Shown: positions 1-9,357 of the stretch, piece by piece
Layout: each line of letters opens with the position of its first letter
How positions within the stretch are numbered: the first letter of the stretch is position 1
NCBI GenBank assembly: GCA_002782905.1
Contig: PFJA01000227.1
Location: 1-10,990 of the forward strand
Direction of reading: 5' to 3'
From: Lysobacterales bacterium CG_4_10_14_3_um_filter_64_11
Lineage (GTDB): Bacteria > Pseudomonadota > Gammaproteobacteria > Xanthomonadales > Xanthomonadaceae
Length of the DNA stretch: 10,990 nucleotides
The notes under the pieces: model-generated
Databases searched by the model: none
Told to the model about the DNA's origin: nothing
Seen by the model: only the letters and a program-made list of their open reading frames with translations
Made by a program: the position numbers and the translations under genes

Positions 1-1869
1 AACCCGATCCTCAAGGGCTTCCCGATGTTCGATCTGGATCAGATCGAAGTGTTGCGCGGCCCGCAGGGCACCTTGTTCGGGCGCAATACGCCGGCTGGCG
101 TGGTCAAGCTCGATTCGGCCAAACCGACGCAGGAAACCGAAGGTTACGGGCAGATTTCCTATGGCCGCTTCAATGCGGTCAATTTCGAGGGCGCACTCAG
201 TGGTGGGCTGACACCGGTGGTTTCCGGGCGTGTTTCCGCGCTGTATCAGCGCCGTGACGACTATGTCGACAACACCTTCACCGGTGAAAACGACGCACTG
301 GAAGGTTTCGAGGAGACCGCCGTGCGCGCCCAGCTTCTGTTTGAGCCGAGCGATGATTTCTACGCGCTGGCCAACGTTCATCTGCGCCACCTCGATGGCA
401 CCGCACGGCTGTTCCGCGCCAATATCATTCGTCCGGGCATTGGCGATCTGGTCGGCGGTTTCAAGCGCAGTGAAGTGGCCATCGATGGCGTCAACGACCA
501 GGAACTGGACACCTATGGTGCCAACCTGAAGATGCGTTGGAACCTCGGCAACATGAACCTGTACTCGATCACCGGCTACGAGAACGCCGAAGTGATCAGC
601 CGCGGCGATATCGACGGTGGTTTTGGCGCAGCGTTCCTCGGCGCAGGCAACTTCGGCCCGGGCTTTATCCCGTTCCCGGCCGAGTCGGCCGACGGCCTGC
701 CCAAGCATGAGCAGATTACCCAGGAGTTGCGTCTCGAATCCAACGAGTGGGGCCGCTTCGACTGGCAGGCCGGCCTGTATTATTTTTACGAAGACATCAC
801 CGTCGACAGCTTCAATTTCGACACCTTCGCGCCCGGCCGGCCGCAGAACGGGTTTGCCCGCCAGCAGCAGGAAAACAATGCCTGGGCGGTGTTCGCCTCA
901 GGCGATTACGACATCACCGAGCAGCTCAAGTTGCGCGGTGGCGTGCGCTATACCAGCGACGACAAGAACTTCACGGCTGAGCGCACGGTGTCGCCGTTTG
1001 GCGCACCGCCGACTGGCTTGATTACCGCCAACCCCAATGATACGGATCTGAGCTGGGATGCCAGCCTGGTCTGGGCGAGCAGCGAAAATGTGAGCTACTT
1101 TGGCCGTGTCGCCCGCGGTTATCGCGCGCCCAGTGTGCAGGGCCGTTTGCTGTTCGGCGACACCATCTCGGTGGCCAAGTCCGAGTCGGTGATCTCGTAC
1201 GAAGCCGGTATCAAGACGCAACTGCTCGACAACCGCCTGCGCGCCAGCTTTACGGTGTTCTACTACGACATGAGCGATCAGCAACTGACCGCGGTCGGCG
1301 GTGGTGCCAACTTCAACCGGCTGGTCAATGCCGACGAGACGGTCGGGCAGGGTTTCGAGTTCGATCTGGAGGCCTACATCACCGACAACCTGCTGGTTAC
1401 CTTCGGCGCCAGCCGCAACGATACCGAAATCCATGACCGCAACCTGACCACACAGATTTGCGGTTCGGGCTGCACGGTGACCAATGAGACCATCGTCGTT
1501 GACGGGGTGACCTTGGCCAAGCTGGATGGCAACCGTCTGCCGCAGGCACCGGAGTGGGTCACCAACATGACCGCGCGCTACAGCATCCCGATGGGCGATG
1601 GTGCCGAGATTTTCTTTTATACCGACTGGGCGTATCGCAGCGAGGTCAATTTCTTCCTGTACAACTCGCCCGAGTTCACCGGCGCGCCATTGCTCGAAGG
1701 TGGTTTGCGGGGTGGCTACAACTGGGATTACGGCAAGTACGAAGTCGCCGTCTTTGGCCGCAACATCCTCAACGAGAAGGAAGTGGTTGGTGGCATCGAC
1801 TTCAACAATCTGACCGGTTTCGTCAACGAACCGGCGTTTTACGGGATCGAGTTCACTGCTCGCTTCTGA
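1..1869 (+). CDS. TonB-dependent outer-membrane receptor, 5'-truncated by window edge
   Basis: This is an outer-membrane beta-barrel transporter that takes up a ligand with energy from TonB-ExbBD. The reading frame is open from base 1, so the signal peptide, TonB box and most of the plug are missing; 622 residues are present. Residues 14-30 carry the typical end-of-plug signature (IEVLRGPQGTLFGRN followed by TPAGVV). The rest has the alternating aromatic/polar pattern of barrel strands. The chain ends YGIEFTARF, with the terminal Phe expected for insertion by the BAM machinery. The C-terminal barrel segments (for example YEVAVFGRNILNEKE) are typical of the family. A close Cys pair (C487, C491) lies in a probable surface loop and could form a disulfide. 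The plug type, with LRGPQGTLFGRN, is common in large receptor families of marine and soil proteobacteria. The substrate cannot be read from this part. An ATG at 25 is internal and not the start. Confidence 0.95.
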   Translation, partial: NPILKGFPMFDLDQIEVLRGPQGTLFGRNTPAGVVKLDSAKPTQETEGYGQISYGRFNAVNFEGALSGGLTPVVSGRVSALYQRRDDYVDNTFTGENDALEGFEETAVRAQLLFEPSDDFYALANVHLRHLDGTARLFRANIIRPGIGDLVGGFKRSEVAIDGVNDQELDTYGANLKMRWNLGNMNLYSITGYENAEVISRGDIDGGFGAAFLGAGNFGPGFIPFPAESADGLPKHEQITQELRLESNEWGRFDWQAGLYYFYEDITVDSFNFDTFAPGRPQNGFARQQQENNAWAVFASGDYDITEQLKLRGGVRYTSDDKNFTAERTVSPFGAPPTGLITANPNDTDLSWDASLVWASSENVSYFGRVARGYRAPSVQGRLLFGDTISVAKSESVISYEAGIKTQLLDNRLRASFTVFYYDMSDQQLTAVGGGANFNRLVNADETVGQGFEFDLEAYITDNLLVTFGASRNDTEIHDRNLTTQICGSGCTVTNETIVVDGVTLAKLDGNRLPQAPEWVTNMTARYSIPMGDGAEIFFYTDWAYRSEVNFFLYNSPEFTGAPLLEGGLRGGYNWDYGKYEVAVFGRNILNEKEVVGGIDFNNLTGFVNEPAFYGIEFTARF

Positions 1870-1885
1870 TCGTTTTTGGTTACAT

Positions 1886-1921
1886 CCCGGGTTACGGCCT
1901 GCAGCCTGACCCGGGGCTACC
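1886..1921 (-). repeat. REP-like palindromic element, copy A
   Basis: An imperfect palindrome. CCCGGGT at 1886-1892 pairs with ACCCGGG at 1909-1915, and an inner GGC/GCC stem (1896-1898 with 1904-1906) sits in the loop. Read on the minus strand it starts GGTAGC, so it has the GTAG foot characteristic of REP elements acted on by RAYT (TnpA-REP) transposases. It is similar to, and inverted relative to, the element at 2010-2043. It lies 16 nt after the receptor stop and may also protect or terminate that transcript; that role is inferred. Confidence 0.7.
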
Positions 1922-1946
1922 GCCGCGTGCGCAAACCGGCAGCGCT

Positions 1947-1999
1947 GCACGCCAAGAACCGACGTCACCGCACGCCAAGAACCGACGTCACCGCACGCC
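1947..1999. repeat. 23-bp tandem repeat, two full copies plus a partial third
   Basis: Two identical 23-bp units at 1948-1970 and 1971-1993 are followed by the first six bases of a third (1994-1999). The unit begins CACGCCAAGAACC and contains the palindrome GACGTC. It lies exactly between the two inverted REP-like hairpins and carries no credible gene. Confidence 0.85.
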
Positions 2000-2009
2000 C
2001 ACAAACCCC

Positions 2010-2043
2010 GGTAGCCCGGGTTGAGGCGAAGCCGAAACCCGGG
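2010..2043 (+). repeat. REP-like palindromic element, copy B
   Basis: GGTAGCCCGGG opens the element. CCCGGGTT at 2015-2022 pairs perfectly with AACCCGGG at 2036-2043, and an inner GGC-GAA-GCC hairpin occupies 2025-2033. The GTAG foot is at 2011-2014. With copy A it forms a head-to-head inverted pair whose GTAG feet face each other about 90 nt apart, an arrangement like a REPIN or BIME. It lies just beyond the 3' end of the thioredoxin-like gene, between convergent genes, the usual place for REPs. Confidence 0.8.
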
Positions 2044-2075
2044 GCACCGACGCCGTTCACCCCATCACTCAGCCA

Positions 2076-2537
2076 TCAACCCGGCGCACGCAGCACAGCG
2101 ACGAACTCGGCGGCGGTGTTCGGCACCGGCAGCCGGCGCAGCAGCGTGCCGTCACCGCTCAGCACCACCAGGCTCGGGAAATAGCGCACGTCATAGCGCT
2201 GCATGAAGCCTTCCGCATCCGGCGCGTCATAATCCACCCGTACCAGCACGTAATCGTGTGCCAGCACCTGTTTGACACTGGTGTCGGTGAACAAGGTCTG
2301 GTGCATCACCCGGCAATTGCCGCACCAGATAGCGGAAAAATCGACCAATACCGGCTTGTGTTCGCGCTGGCCTTGCGCCAGGCCGGCCGCGATGCCGAGG
2401 AATTGCAGCTCGGTCTGTTCGAGGGCGCGTTTGCCCATCCAGGTTTGCAACTGGACGTTGGCAACATAGACCACGGCGAGCAGGGCAGCAAAGCGCAGCC
2501 ATTTGAAGATCACGGATTTCACGGTTTTCTCGGCCAT
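2076..2537 (-). CDS. Membrane-anchored thioredoxin-like protein (CGNC active site)
   Basis: A small thiol-disulfide protein of 153 residues. Positively charged residues (K4, K7, K12, R15) precede one hydrophobic segment at about 16-30, which suggests an N-in anchor with the thioredoxin domain in the periplasm. The domain has VLVDFSAIWCGNCRVM with the active-site pair C72-G-N-C75. The cis-Pro region YFPSLVVL and the following GDGTLLRR also fit a thioredoxin fold. The pattern FSAIWCxxC followed by a hydrophobic-TLFTD stretch resembles the C-terminal domain of DsbD or thioredoxin_7 proteins more than classical TrxA, but the DsbD transmembrane domain is absent. The start is uncertain: an in-frame ATG at 2573 would add 12 residues (MVATSNCGYACA), and neither site has a good Shine-Dalgarno. 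I chose 2537 because it places charged residues directly before the anchor. The gene is convergent with the receptor and divergent from the cold-shock gene. The redox partner is unknown. Confidence 0.85.
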   Translation of the reverse strand: MAEKTVKSVIFKWLRFAALLAVVYVANVQLQTWMGKRALEQTELQFLGIAAGLAQGQREHKPVLVDFSAIWCGNCRVMHQTLFTDTSVKQVLAHDYVLVRVDYDAPDAEGFMQRYDVRYFPSLVVLSGDGTLLRRLPVPNTAAEFVAVLRAPG

Positions 2538-2573
2538 CGCGCAAGCATAACCGCAGTTGCTGGTCGCCACCAT

Positions 2574-2808
2574 GGCGGGGTGGTGTTTAACCTCAGCCAG
2601 CTTATGTTCAAAAAAACGCTCGCTTTACGATCCAGGACGCGCTATCCTGCGCGCACTGTGTTTGCTAGGGTCACGGTGGAATGTGGCCCGATGCGGTAGA
2701 TCCAACGATCCGCTACATCGCTCGCTTCGCTCAACTCCTTGCAACCTCAGTCGCAGTTACCGGATGTCCGGGCAGCCGCGTAATTTCATCTGTTTCGAGG
2801 AGTTGTAC
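2574..2808 (+). promoter_or_regulatory. Intergenic leader of the cold-shock gene, shared with the thioredoxin-like gene
   Basis: This 235-nt stretch separates two divergent genes and must hold both promoters. No box pair is strong enough to call. A TATCCT hexamer at 2643-2648 could be a -10 for the plus strand, but it has no good -35 at the right distance. The downstream part can fold locally: GATC at 2699-2702 with GATC at 2707-2710, flanked by GCG/CGC, and CCGGA-TG-TCCGG at 2760-2771. Long structured leaders are known for cold-shock mRNAs such as E. coli cspA; whether this one works that way is inference. A strong Shine-Dalgarno GAGGAG lies at 2797-2802, six bases before the csp start. Confidence 0.4.
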
Positions 2809-3018
2809 ATGTCGGATCGTCAGGGTGGTATCGTCAAGTGGTTCAATGACGCCAAGGGTTTCGGGTTCATCACGGCCGATGGTGGTGAGGATCTGTTCGT
2901 TCATTTCCGTGCCATCCAGGGCAGCGGTTTCAAGACGCTGAAGGAAGGCCAGAAAGTGACGTTCACGGTCGTCAAGGGCCCGAAGGGCCTGCAGGCCGAT
3001 CAGGTCGAGGCCGAATAA
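2809..3018 (+). CDS. CspA-family cold-shock protein
   Basis: A 69-residue single cold-shock domain (OB fold) that binds single-stranded RNA and DNA, acting as an RNA chaperone in the cytoplasm. Both nucleic-acid binding motifs are intact: RNP1 as KGFGFI at 16-21 and RNP2 as DLFVHF at 28-33. The IVKWFN start of strand 1 (8-13) and the GPKGLQADQV end are typical. The length matches the family. The ATG is fixed by GAGGAG with a six-base spacer. It is monocistronic, since a strong terminator follows 27 bases after the stop. Family members may be cold-induced, growth-phase-controlled or constitutive; the sequence does not decide which, so no specific csp letter is given. Confidence 0.97.
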   Translation: MSDRQGGIVKWFNDAKGFGFITADGGEDLFVHFRAIQGSGFKTLKEGQKVTFTVVKGPKGLQADQVEAE

Positions 3019-3045
3019 GCCCGTACTGAGCCACGTTTGCAAGAG

Positions 3046-3077
3046 CGGCCTCGGCGCCAAGCGCCGGGGCCGTTTTT

Positions 3078-3079
<2 letters not shown>
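3046..3079 (+). terminator. Rho-independent terminator of the cold-shock gene
   Basis: A 12-bp GC-rich stem (3046-3057 with 3061-3072, one T-G wobble) has a CAA loop and is followed at once by seven T at 3073-3079. It works in the plus direction; on the minus strand no T tract follows the hairpin. The T tract overlaps the stop codon of the convergent molybdopterin gene (3078-3080), so the two genes share these bases. Confidence 0.93.
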
Positions 3080-5162
<2,083 letters not shown>

Positions 5163-5288
5163 CGGCAACTCCATGGCAACAACAGCAGGAACGGCGATGC
5201 CAGCGAATAGCGCCGCAACGCAGCCTCGATCCGGAATGAAAAGAGCGCAACCCATCAATGAAGATGGGAAGCGCCGAACGGGACTTGT

Positions 5289-5945
5289 TCAGCGCTTGGG
5301 ATGCAGCTTGTGCGTCTGTTTGGCGATCTCGCGAGCGGCGGCCAGAATCACTTGTCCCGGCGCACGCACCTTGTAATCCGGATGCACATACGAGAATTGC
5401 AGGACGCCATCGCCATCGACGATGTACACCGATGGCACCGGCAAAACGTGATGGGTTTCGCCCGATGCCTTCTCCAGATCGATGCCACCAATGCGGTAGC
5501 GTGCGACCAGCGAATCCTCGACGGTGTAGCCGATACCAAACGCGCTGACCGCAGCGGTGCTGCTGTCGGACACCAGCGTGTAGTCGAGCTGGTCCTTGCC
5601 CAGAGTCTTGTTCAGTTCGGCCGGCAGGTCCGGGCTGATCGCGATCAACTGGTAACCGAGCGTGGTCAGTTCGGGATGAATCTCGCGCAGCTCGCTCAAT
5701 TGCACGTTGCAGAACGGGCACCAGCCGCCGCGATAGAACACCAGCACCGCCGGCTTGCCGTCAACCACCTTGTGCAGGGTGGTGGGTTGATCGTCACGAT
5801 CGCGCAAGGCCGGATCGGGCAGGGTGGAGCCGAGCAGGATCGGGCTGATCTCGGTGGCCGAGGGCGCGATCCCGGCGGCGCCGGCGGTCAGTGAGGAGAG
5901 CATCAGTGCGGCGGTGATCACTGCGCAGCCGAAAATGCGGGACAT
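5289..5945 (-). CDS. Exported peroxiredoxin-like (AhpC/TSA, redoxin) protein
   Basis: A 218-residue thioredoxin-fold protein of the AhpC/TSA peroxiredoxin-like group. The N-terminus (MSRIFGCAVITAALMLSSLTAGAAG) is a likely Sec signal peptide with cleavage near residues 23-24, so the mature protein should be periplasmic. The active site reads VFYRGGWCPFCNVQLSEL with C76 and C79; C76 occupies the peroxidatic position. LIAISPDLP and the later VPSVYIVDGDGVLQFSYVHPDYKVR fit the fold. This subgroup with GxWCPFC is usually annotated as redoxin or peroxiredoxin-like, and may act as a peroxidase or thiol reductase. The start is fixed by AAGGAG with a seven-base spacer. It begins 47 nt after the DUF3179 stop and ends 126 nt before the molybdopterin enzyme, so the three are probably co-transcribed. 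Confidence 0.93.
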   Translation of the reverse strand: MSRIFGCAVITAALMLSSLTAGAAGIAPSATEISPILLGSTLPDPALRDRDDQPTTLHKVVDGKPAVLVFYRGGWCPFCNVQLSELREIHPELTTLGYQLIAISPDLPAELNKTLGKDQLDYTLVSDSSTAAVSAFGIGYTVEDSLVARYRIGGIDLEKASGETHHVLPVPSVYIVDGDGVLQFSYVHPDYKVRAPGQVILAAAREIAKQTHKLHPKR

Positions 5946-5992
5946 CGGACAACTCCTTGTGCAAAGCGAATGCGGACGGTGTGCGGCGTGCA

Positions 5993-6997
5993 TCAGCGTG
6001 GTAGCGCGCGTAACTCGGTCTGTGGATGAAAGCTGGCCCAGGCGAACCAGAATAGCCGGATTGCCGGCACCACGCTGCCATCGGCGCGGTGGGCGTTGAC
6101 CATGCCATCGGCAGCGCGTTCGATCAGCAACGTCTCGCCGGCCAATGCGGTTTCGATGCGCGGGTTGGCACGCAGATACTCGTCGGTTACCGCCAGCGAG
6201 GCGCCGTCGATCTGCATGCCGAATACGACCATTTTCGGGTGGATGCGGGTGTCGCGGTTGGATAGCGGAAAAAACACCTTTTCGCTGCTGGCGTAGTCGC
6301 CGTAGGGGTTGCCGCCGTAGGCGACAGCAAAACCGGTGTCGGTGGACAATACCTGGGTATCGGCGTGCGCATTGCGCCAGGCCTTCCACTCTACTTGCGT
6401 GAGCGGCAGCGCAGTCAGGCTTTCACCGCTGCGTGGGCCAACGATGCCGCGCCCGATCACCTGTGCCCACAGCGTGTTCGATGCACGGTCATACAGCACC
6501 AAGTCGCTGTTGTGCAGCACGCCGGACACGCCGAAGCTGGTTACCTCGCCGCCGATCCGCCGCGAGAATGCCGCACCGGAACCGCACAGCGGACAGTACG
6601 TGATGGCGATTGGCTGGCCGGCGATGGTGTCGTTGACGATTTCGTGGTGTGCCAGAATCGCGGTGGGATAGGCGCGGTGCACGCCATCGACCGAGATCGC
6701 CAGCACGATGTCATCGTCGGCCAGAAAGTCTGCTTGCGCAGCACTGACGAACTTCGGGTTTTCGATCGCCGGGATGCAATCCCGCGCCGGGCAGCCCTGA
6801 ATCAACTCCGTCAACGGCACCTCGGCGGGGGTGCTGGCGTCGAAGCCGAAGGTTTCGCGTAGCACGTCGACAGGCCAGGTTCGCGCCGTGCGCGCCTTGG
6901 CTTCGGCATCGTCGGTGCGGGTGCCAGTCTGGGCGTGATTGGGGGCCGACACCAGCAGCAGAGCAATCACACAAAATATGCGAATAATATTGTACAT
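5993..6997 (-). CDS. Exported DUF3179 domain protein
   Basis: A 334-residue protein of the uncharacterised DUF3179 family. Residues 1-22 (MYNIIRIFCVIALLLVSAPNHA) form a likely signal peptide. The family pattern follows: GCPARDCIPAIENPKF (68-83), AYPTAILAHHEIVND (109-123), then ITYCPLCGSGAAF with C135 and C138, then FGVSG, NSDLVLYDR and LWAQVIGRGIVGP. A second Cys pair, C69 and C74, is also present. The CPLCGS motif suggests metal binding or thiol chemistry, but no function is established for the family as far as I know. The ATG has only AGGA eleven bases upstream, a long spacer. The first 30 bases of the gene are much more AT-rich than the surroundings. It begins 33 nt after the small membrane protein and is followed by the peroxiredoxin-like gene, consistent with one transcription unit. 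Confidence 0.92.
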   Translation of the reverse strand: MYNIIRIFCVIALLLVSAPNHAQTGTRTDDAEAKARTARTWPVDVLRETFGFDASTPAEVPLTELIQGCPARDCIPAIENPKFVSAAQADFLADDDIVLAISVDGVHRAYPTAILAHHEIVNDTIAGQPIAITYCPLCGSGAAFSRRIGGEVTSFGVSGVLHNSDLVLYDRASNTLWAQVIGRGIVGPRSGESLTALPLTQVEWKAWRNAHADTQVLSTDTGFAVAYGGNPYGDYASSEKVFFPLSNRDTRIHPKMVVFGMQIDGASLAVTDEYLRANPRIETALAGETLLIERAADGMVNAHRADGSVVPAIRLFWFAWASFHPQTELRALPR

Positions 6998-7030
6998 GGC
7001 ATTGATATTCCTGTAGTTTAAGTGCTGTGT

Positions 7031-7474
7031 TTATAGCCGTTTTGGGTTCAGGCGACGGTACATCGCACCCAGTGCGATGCCGAAAAACAGATGCGTGGCT
7101 AACGTCAGCCATGGCGTACCGTAACCGATGCTCAGGCCAAACAGGCCAACGCCCGTGGCGGGCATGATAACCAGCATCAACCCCAGCCACACTACGCTGG
7201 CGAACACGATGCCGCGCCAGACCGCTGCCTGGCCGGGCAGGCGGGTAAACAGCAGCGCGAATGCACTGCCGTAAAGCAATGCGCCAACGGCGGCGCAAGT
7301 CAGCCACGCCGGCGCGCTGGTGGTGGCGCCGATCAGCGGCTGCGAGACGAGCACGCTGAGGCTGAATACGTCAACACCACCCACGCCGCCTACGCCGTGC
7401 AACATCTGATCCACTGCGCCGGTGAGCAGGGCGGCGCTCATGCCGGCGAACATCCCTTTGCCGAGGTCGTTCAT
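7031..7474 (-). CDS. Small four-helix membrane protein, DUF6789-like
   Basis: A 147-residue hydrophobic protein with four predicted membrane segments at about 7-26, 55-77, 86-105 and 121-139. The features are an N-terminal glycine/alanine-rich helix (GMFAGMSAALLTGAVDQML), a conserved-looking LMLVIMPATGVGLFGL after helix 3, and a last helix with THLFFGIALGAMYRRL. This layout, with a P-x2-G-x-G-x-F motif and a late HLxFGxxLGxxY motif, recalls small membrane families such as DUF6789 or DUF1440. That assignment is from memory and not secure. The start is well supported by AGGAG five bases upstream. It is the first gene after recN on the same strand (77 nt gap) and probably opens the unit that includes DUF3179, peroxiredoxin-like and molybdopterin genes. 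Confidence 0.85.
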   Translation of the reverse strand: MNDLGKGMFAGMSAALLTGAVDQMLHGVGGVGGVDVFSLSVLVSQPLIGATTSAPAWLTCAAVGALLYGSAFALLFTRLPGQAAVWRGIVFASVVWLGLMLVIMPATGVGLFGLSIGYGTPWLTLATHLFFGIALGAMYRRLNPKRL

Positions 7475-7521
7475 GGCGACTCCTGATTGCCGTGTCCCTG
7501 TACAGAGGGTGGCAACGGGAG

Positions 7522-7550
7522 AAAAGGTGCGCGGACGCGCCTTCGTGGCG
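7522..7550 (-). terminator. Possible weak terminator after recN
   Basis: Read on the minus strand just after the recN stop, a GC-rich imperfect hairpin (GGCGCG, then CGCGC with a bulge, at about 7541 to 7527) is followed by TTTT at 7525-7522. A small CGCC-GGCG stem overlaps it at 7538-7550. The stem is short with a very small loop, so termination may be partial and recN transcripts may continue into the next gene. Confidence 0.3.
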
Positions 7551-7551
7551 A

Positions 7552-9225
7552 TCAGTCGGTCTGCCCGGTAGCGAGCATCTGTTTGGCGTGGGTGCGGGTG
7601 GCCTGGGTGATCTCCACGCCGCCGAGCATGCGCGCCAGTTCCTCAACGCGGCCGGCACGATCCAGTGCCACGATGTGGCTGCGGGTGATGCCGCCGGTAC
7701 TGTCCTTGCTTACCTGAATATGTTGATGGCCAAGTGCCGCCACCTGCGGCAGGTGGGTGACACACAGCACTTGGCGCTGGCTGCCCAGCGCGCGCAGTTT
7801 GCGCCCCACTACTTCGGCCACGGCACCACCGATGCCGCTGTCGACCTCATCAAACACCATCGTCGGCACGCTATCAAGGCCCAATGCGGCGACCTCGATC
7901 GCCAGGCTGATGCGTGCGAGTTCGCCACCGGAAGCGACCTTGCGCAGCGGACGCGGCGGCTGGCCGGGGTTGGCCGCAACCAGAAACTCGACCCGTTCGG
8001 CCCCCTGTGGCTGTGGGCTATCGCTGGCACTGGCCTCCACAAGCACGTCAAAGCGGCCACCGGCCATGCCCAGCTCGCACATCAACGCGCTGACCCGTTC
8101 CGACAACGCGGTAGCGGCCGTGCGGCGTTGGCTGCCAAGCGTTGCGGCCGCCTCTAGCCACGCGTTGCGATGGGCTGCCTGCGCTTGCTCGATGGCGGCG
8201 AGTGCGTTGCCGGCATCGGCCAACGATTGCACTTGTGCATGCAGGTGCTCGCGATGGGTGGCGAGTTCGGCCAGCGGCACGCGATGTTTGCGCGCTAAAT
8301 CGTGCAGGCGGCTGAGCCGCTGTTCCAGTTCGCGCAGGTGCTCCGGGTCGATGTCGAGCGTGTCGCGGATGCGTGTCAGTGAACGTTGTGCCTCATCGAT
8401 CTGGATAGCGGCTGAATCGAGCAGCGCGACGACCTCGCTCAGGGCAGGCTCGTGTTCGACCATGCGCGTGAGCTCCGCCGCCGCCTGGCCCAGCAGTTGC
8501 ACCGGCGCCGCGTACGCATCGCCGGCCAGCAGCGCGTCGGCGCGTTCGCAAGCAGCGATCAACGCAGCGCCGTGGCTTACCCGGCGATGCTCGCTGGCGA
8601 GCGCCTCCAGCGCTTCGGGCGTCAGTGTTTCGCGTTCCAGTTCGGCCAGATTGTGGCGCAGATACTCCAGCCGTTCGCTGACATCGCCACGGCTCTCGAT
8701 CTCGGCCCGCTGGCGCTCACCGGCAGCCCATCGTGCGGCGATGTCGGCAACGCGGGACAGCAGTTGCTGATGGCCGGCAAAAGCGTCGATCAGGTTCAGT
8801 TGGTGTGCGCGCCCGAGCAGGGCCTGGGCCTCGTGCTGGCCATGTACTTCCACGGTGTGTTCGGCCAGCGCCTGCAATTGCGCCAGTGCGGCCGGCCGGC
8901 CATTGACCCAGGCGCGCGAACCGCCATCGGCGCGAATGACGCGGCGCACCTGGCATTGGCCATCTTCGTCGAGCGCTTCCTCTGCGAGCCATTGCGCGGC
9001 CTGCACGCAATCGCTAAGGTCGAACTCAGCGGTGAGTTCGGCACGCTCGGCGCCGTGCCGCACCACCGTACTGTCGGCGCGCGCCCCGCCCAACAGCAGC
9101 AGCGCATCGACCAGCAGCGACTTGCCAGCACCGGTTTCGCCGGAAACCACGCTCATGCCCGAACCGAAGCGGATTTCGGCTTCGCTGACCACGGCAAAAT
9201 CGCGGATCGACAGGGTACGCAGCAT
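7552..9225 (-). CDS. recN: DNA repair protein RecN
   Basis: An SMC-like ATPase for double-strand break repair, acting with RecA on chromosomal DNA. It has 557 residues against about 553 in E. coli. The N-terminus MLRTLSIRDFAVVSEAEIRF matches the family start. Walker A is GETGAGKS at 29-36. A long middle part rich in Ala, Glu, Arg and Leu forms the coiled-coil arms. The ABC signature VASGGELARISLA is near residues 428-440, Walker B is VFDEVDSGIGG near 456-466, and the switch-histidine region CVTHLPQVAA follows. An ATG at 9348 would add 41 residues with no family support; 9225 is chosen by alignment with known RecN starts, although its Shine-Dalgarno is weak. It is divergent from hrcA across 192 nt, a common gammaproteobacterial arrangement. 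recN is SOS-controlled in many bacteria, but I found no clear LexA box upstream. Confidence 0.97.
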   Translation of the reverse strand: MLRTLSIRDFAVVSEAEIRFGSGMSVVSGETGAGKSLLVDALLLLGGARADSTVVRHGAERAELTAEFDLSDCVQAAQWLAEEALDEDGQCQVRRVIRADGGSRAWVNGRPAALAQLQALAEHTVEVHGQHEAQALLGRAHQLNLIDAFAGHQQLLSRVADIAARWAAGERQRAEIESRGDVSERLEYLRHNLAELERETLTPEALEALASEHRRVSHGAALIAACERADALLAGDAYAAPVQLLGQAAAELTRMVEHEPALSEVVALLDSAAIQIDEAQRSLTRIRDTLDIDPEHLRELEQRLSRLHDLARKHRVPLAELATHREHLHAQVQSLADAGNALAAIEQAQAAHRNAWLEAAATLGSQRRTAATALSERVSALMCELGMAGGRFDVLVEASASDSPQPQGAERVEFLVAANPGQPPRPLRKVASGGELARISLAIEVAALGLDSVPTMVFDEVDSGIGGAVAEVVGRKLRALGSQRQVLCVTHLPQVAALGHQHIQVSKDSTGGITRSHIVALDRAGRVEELARMLGGVEITQATRTHAKQMLATGQTD

Positions 9226-9357
9226 GGGCAACCAGCACCGTTCGGGAATGCAAAATGCTACCAGTTTGTGTTCATCGAAAACGCAGGTGGGCAACGCCGG
9301 AACGGCTGGCCGGCCCCTGATTGTGCTTTCCGGTGCGGCCGAGTTCACATTAAACGC

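Noticed and set aside
898..2004. 368-codon minus-strand frame opposite the TonB receptor
   Set aside because: It covers the receptor barrel in antisense and runs through the REP/tandem-repeat spacer; there is no domain match.
2624..2648. TTTACG / TATCCT as a sigma-70 promoter for csp
   Set aside because: The spacer is only 13 bases, too short; other spacings give poor -35 matches.
5163..5258. N-terminal extension of the molybdopterin enzyme with a hydrophobic stretch that could look like a signal peptide
   Set aside because: The strong GGAG directly before the 5162 ATG, the absence of a twin-arginine motif and the poor context of the 5258 ATG favour a short cytoplasmic N-terminus.
5946..6389. 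In-frame upstream extension of the peroxiredoxin-like gene
   Set aside because: It overlaps the DUF3179 gene in another frame, and a signal peptide plus AAGGAG fix the start at 5945.
9226..9348. 41-residue N-terminal extension of RecN
   Set aside because: RecN proteins start at the MLxxLxIxxFAxV motif found at 9225, and the extension has no family similarity.
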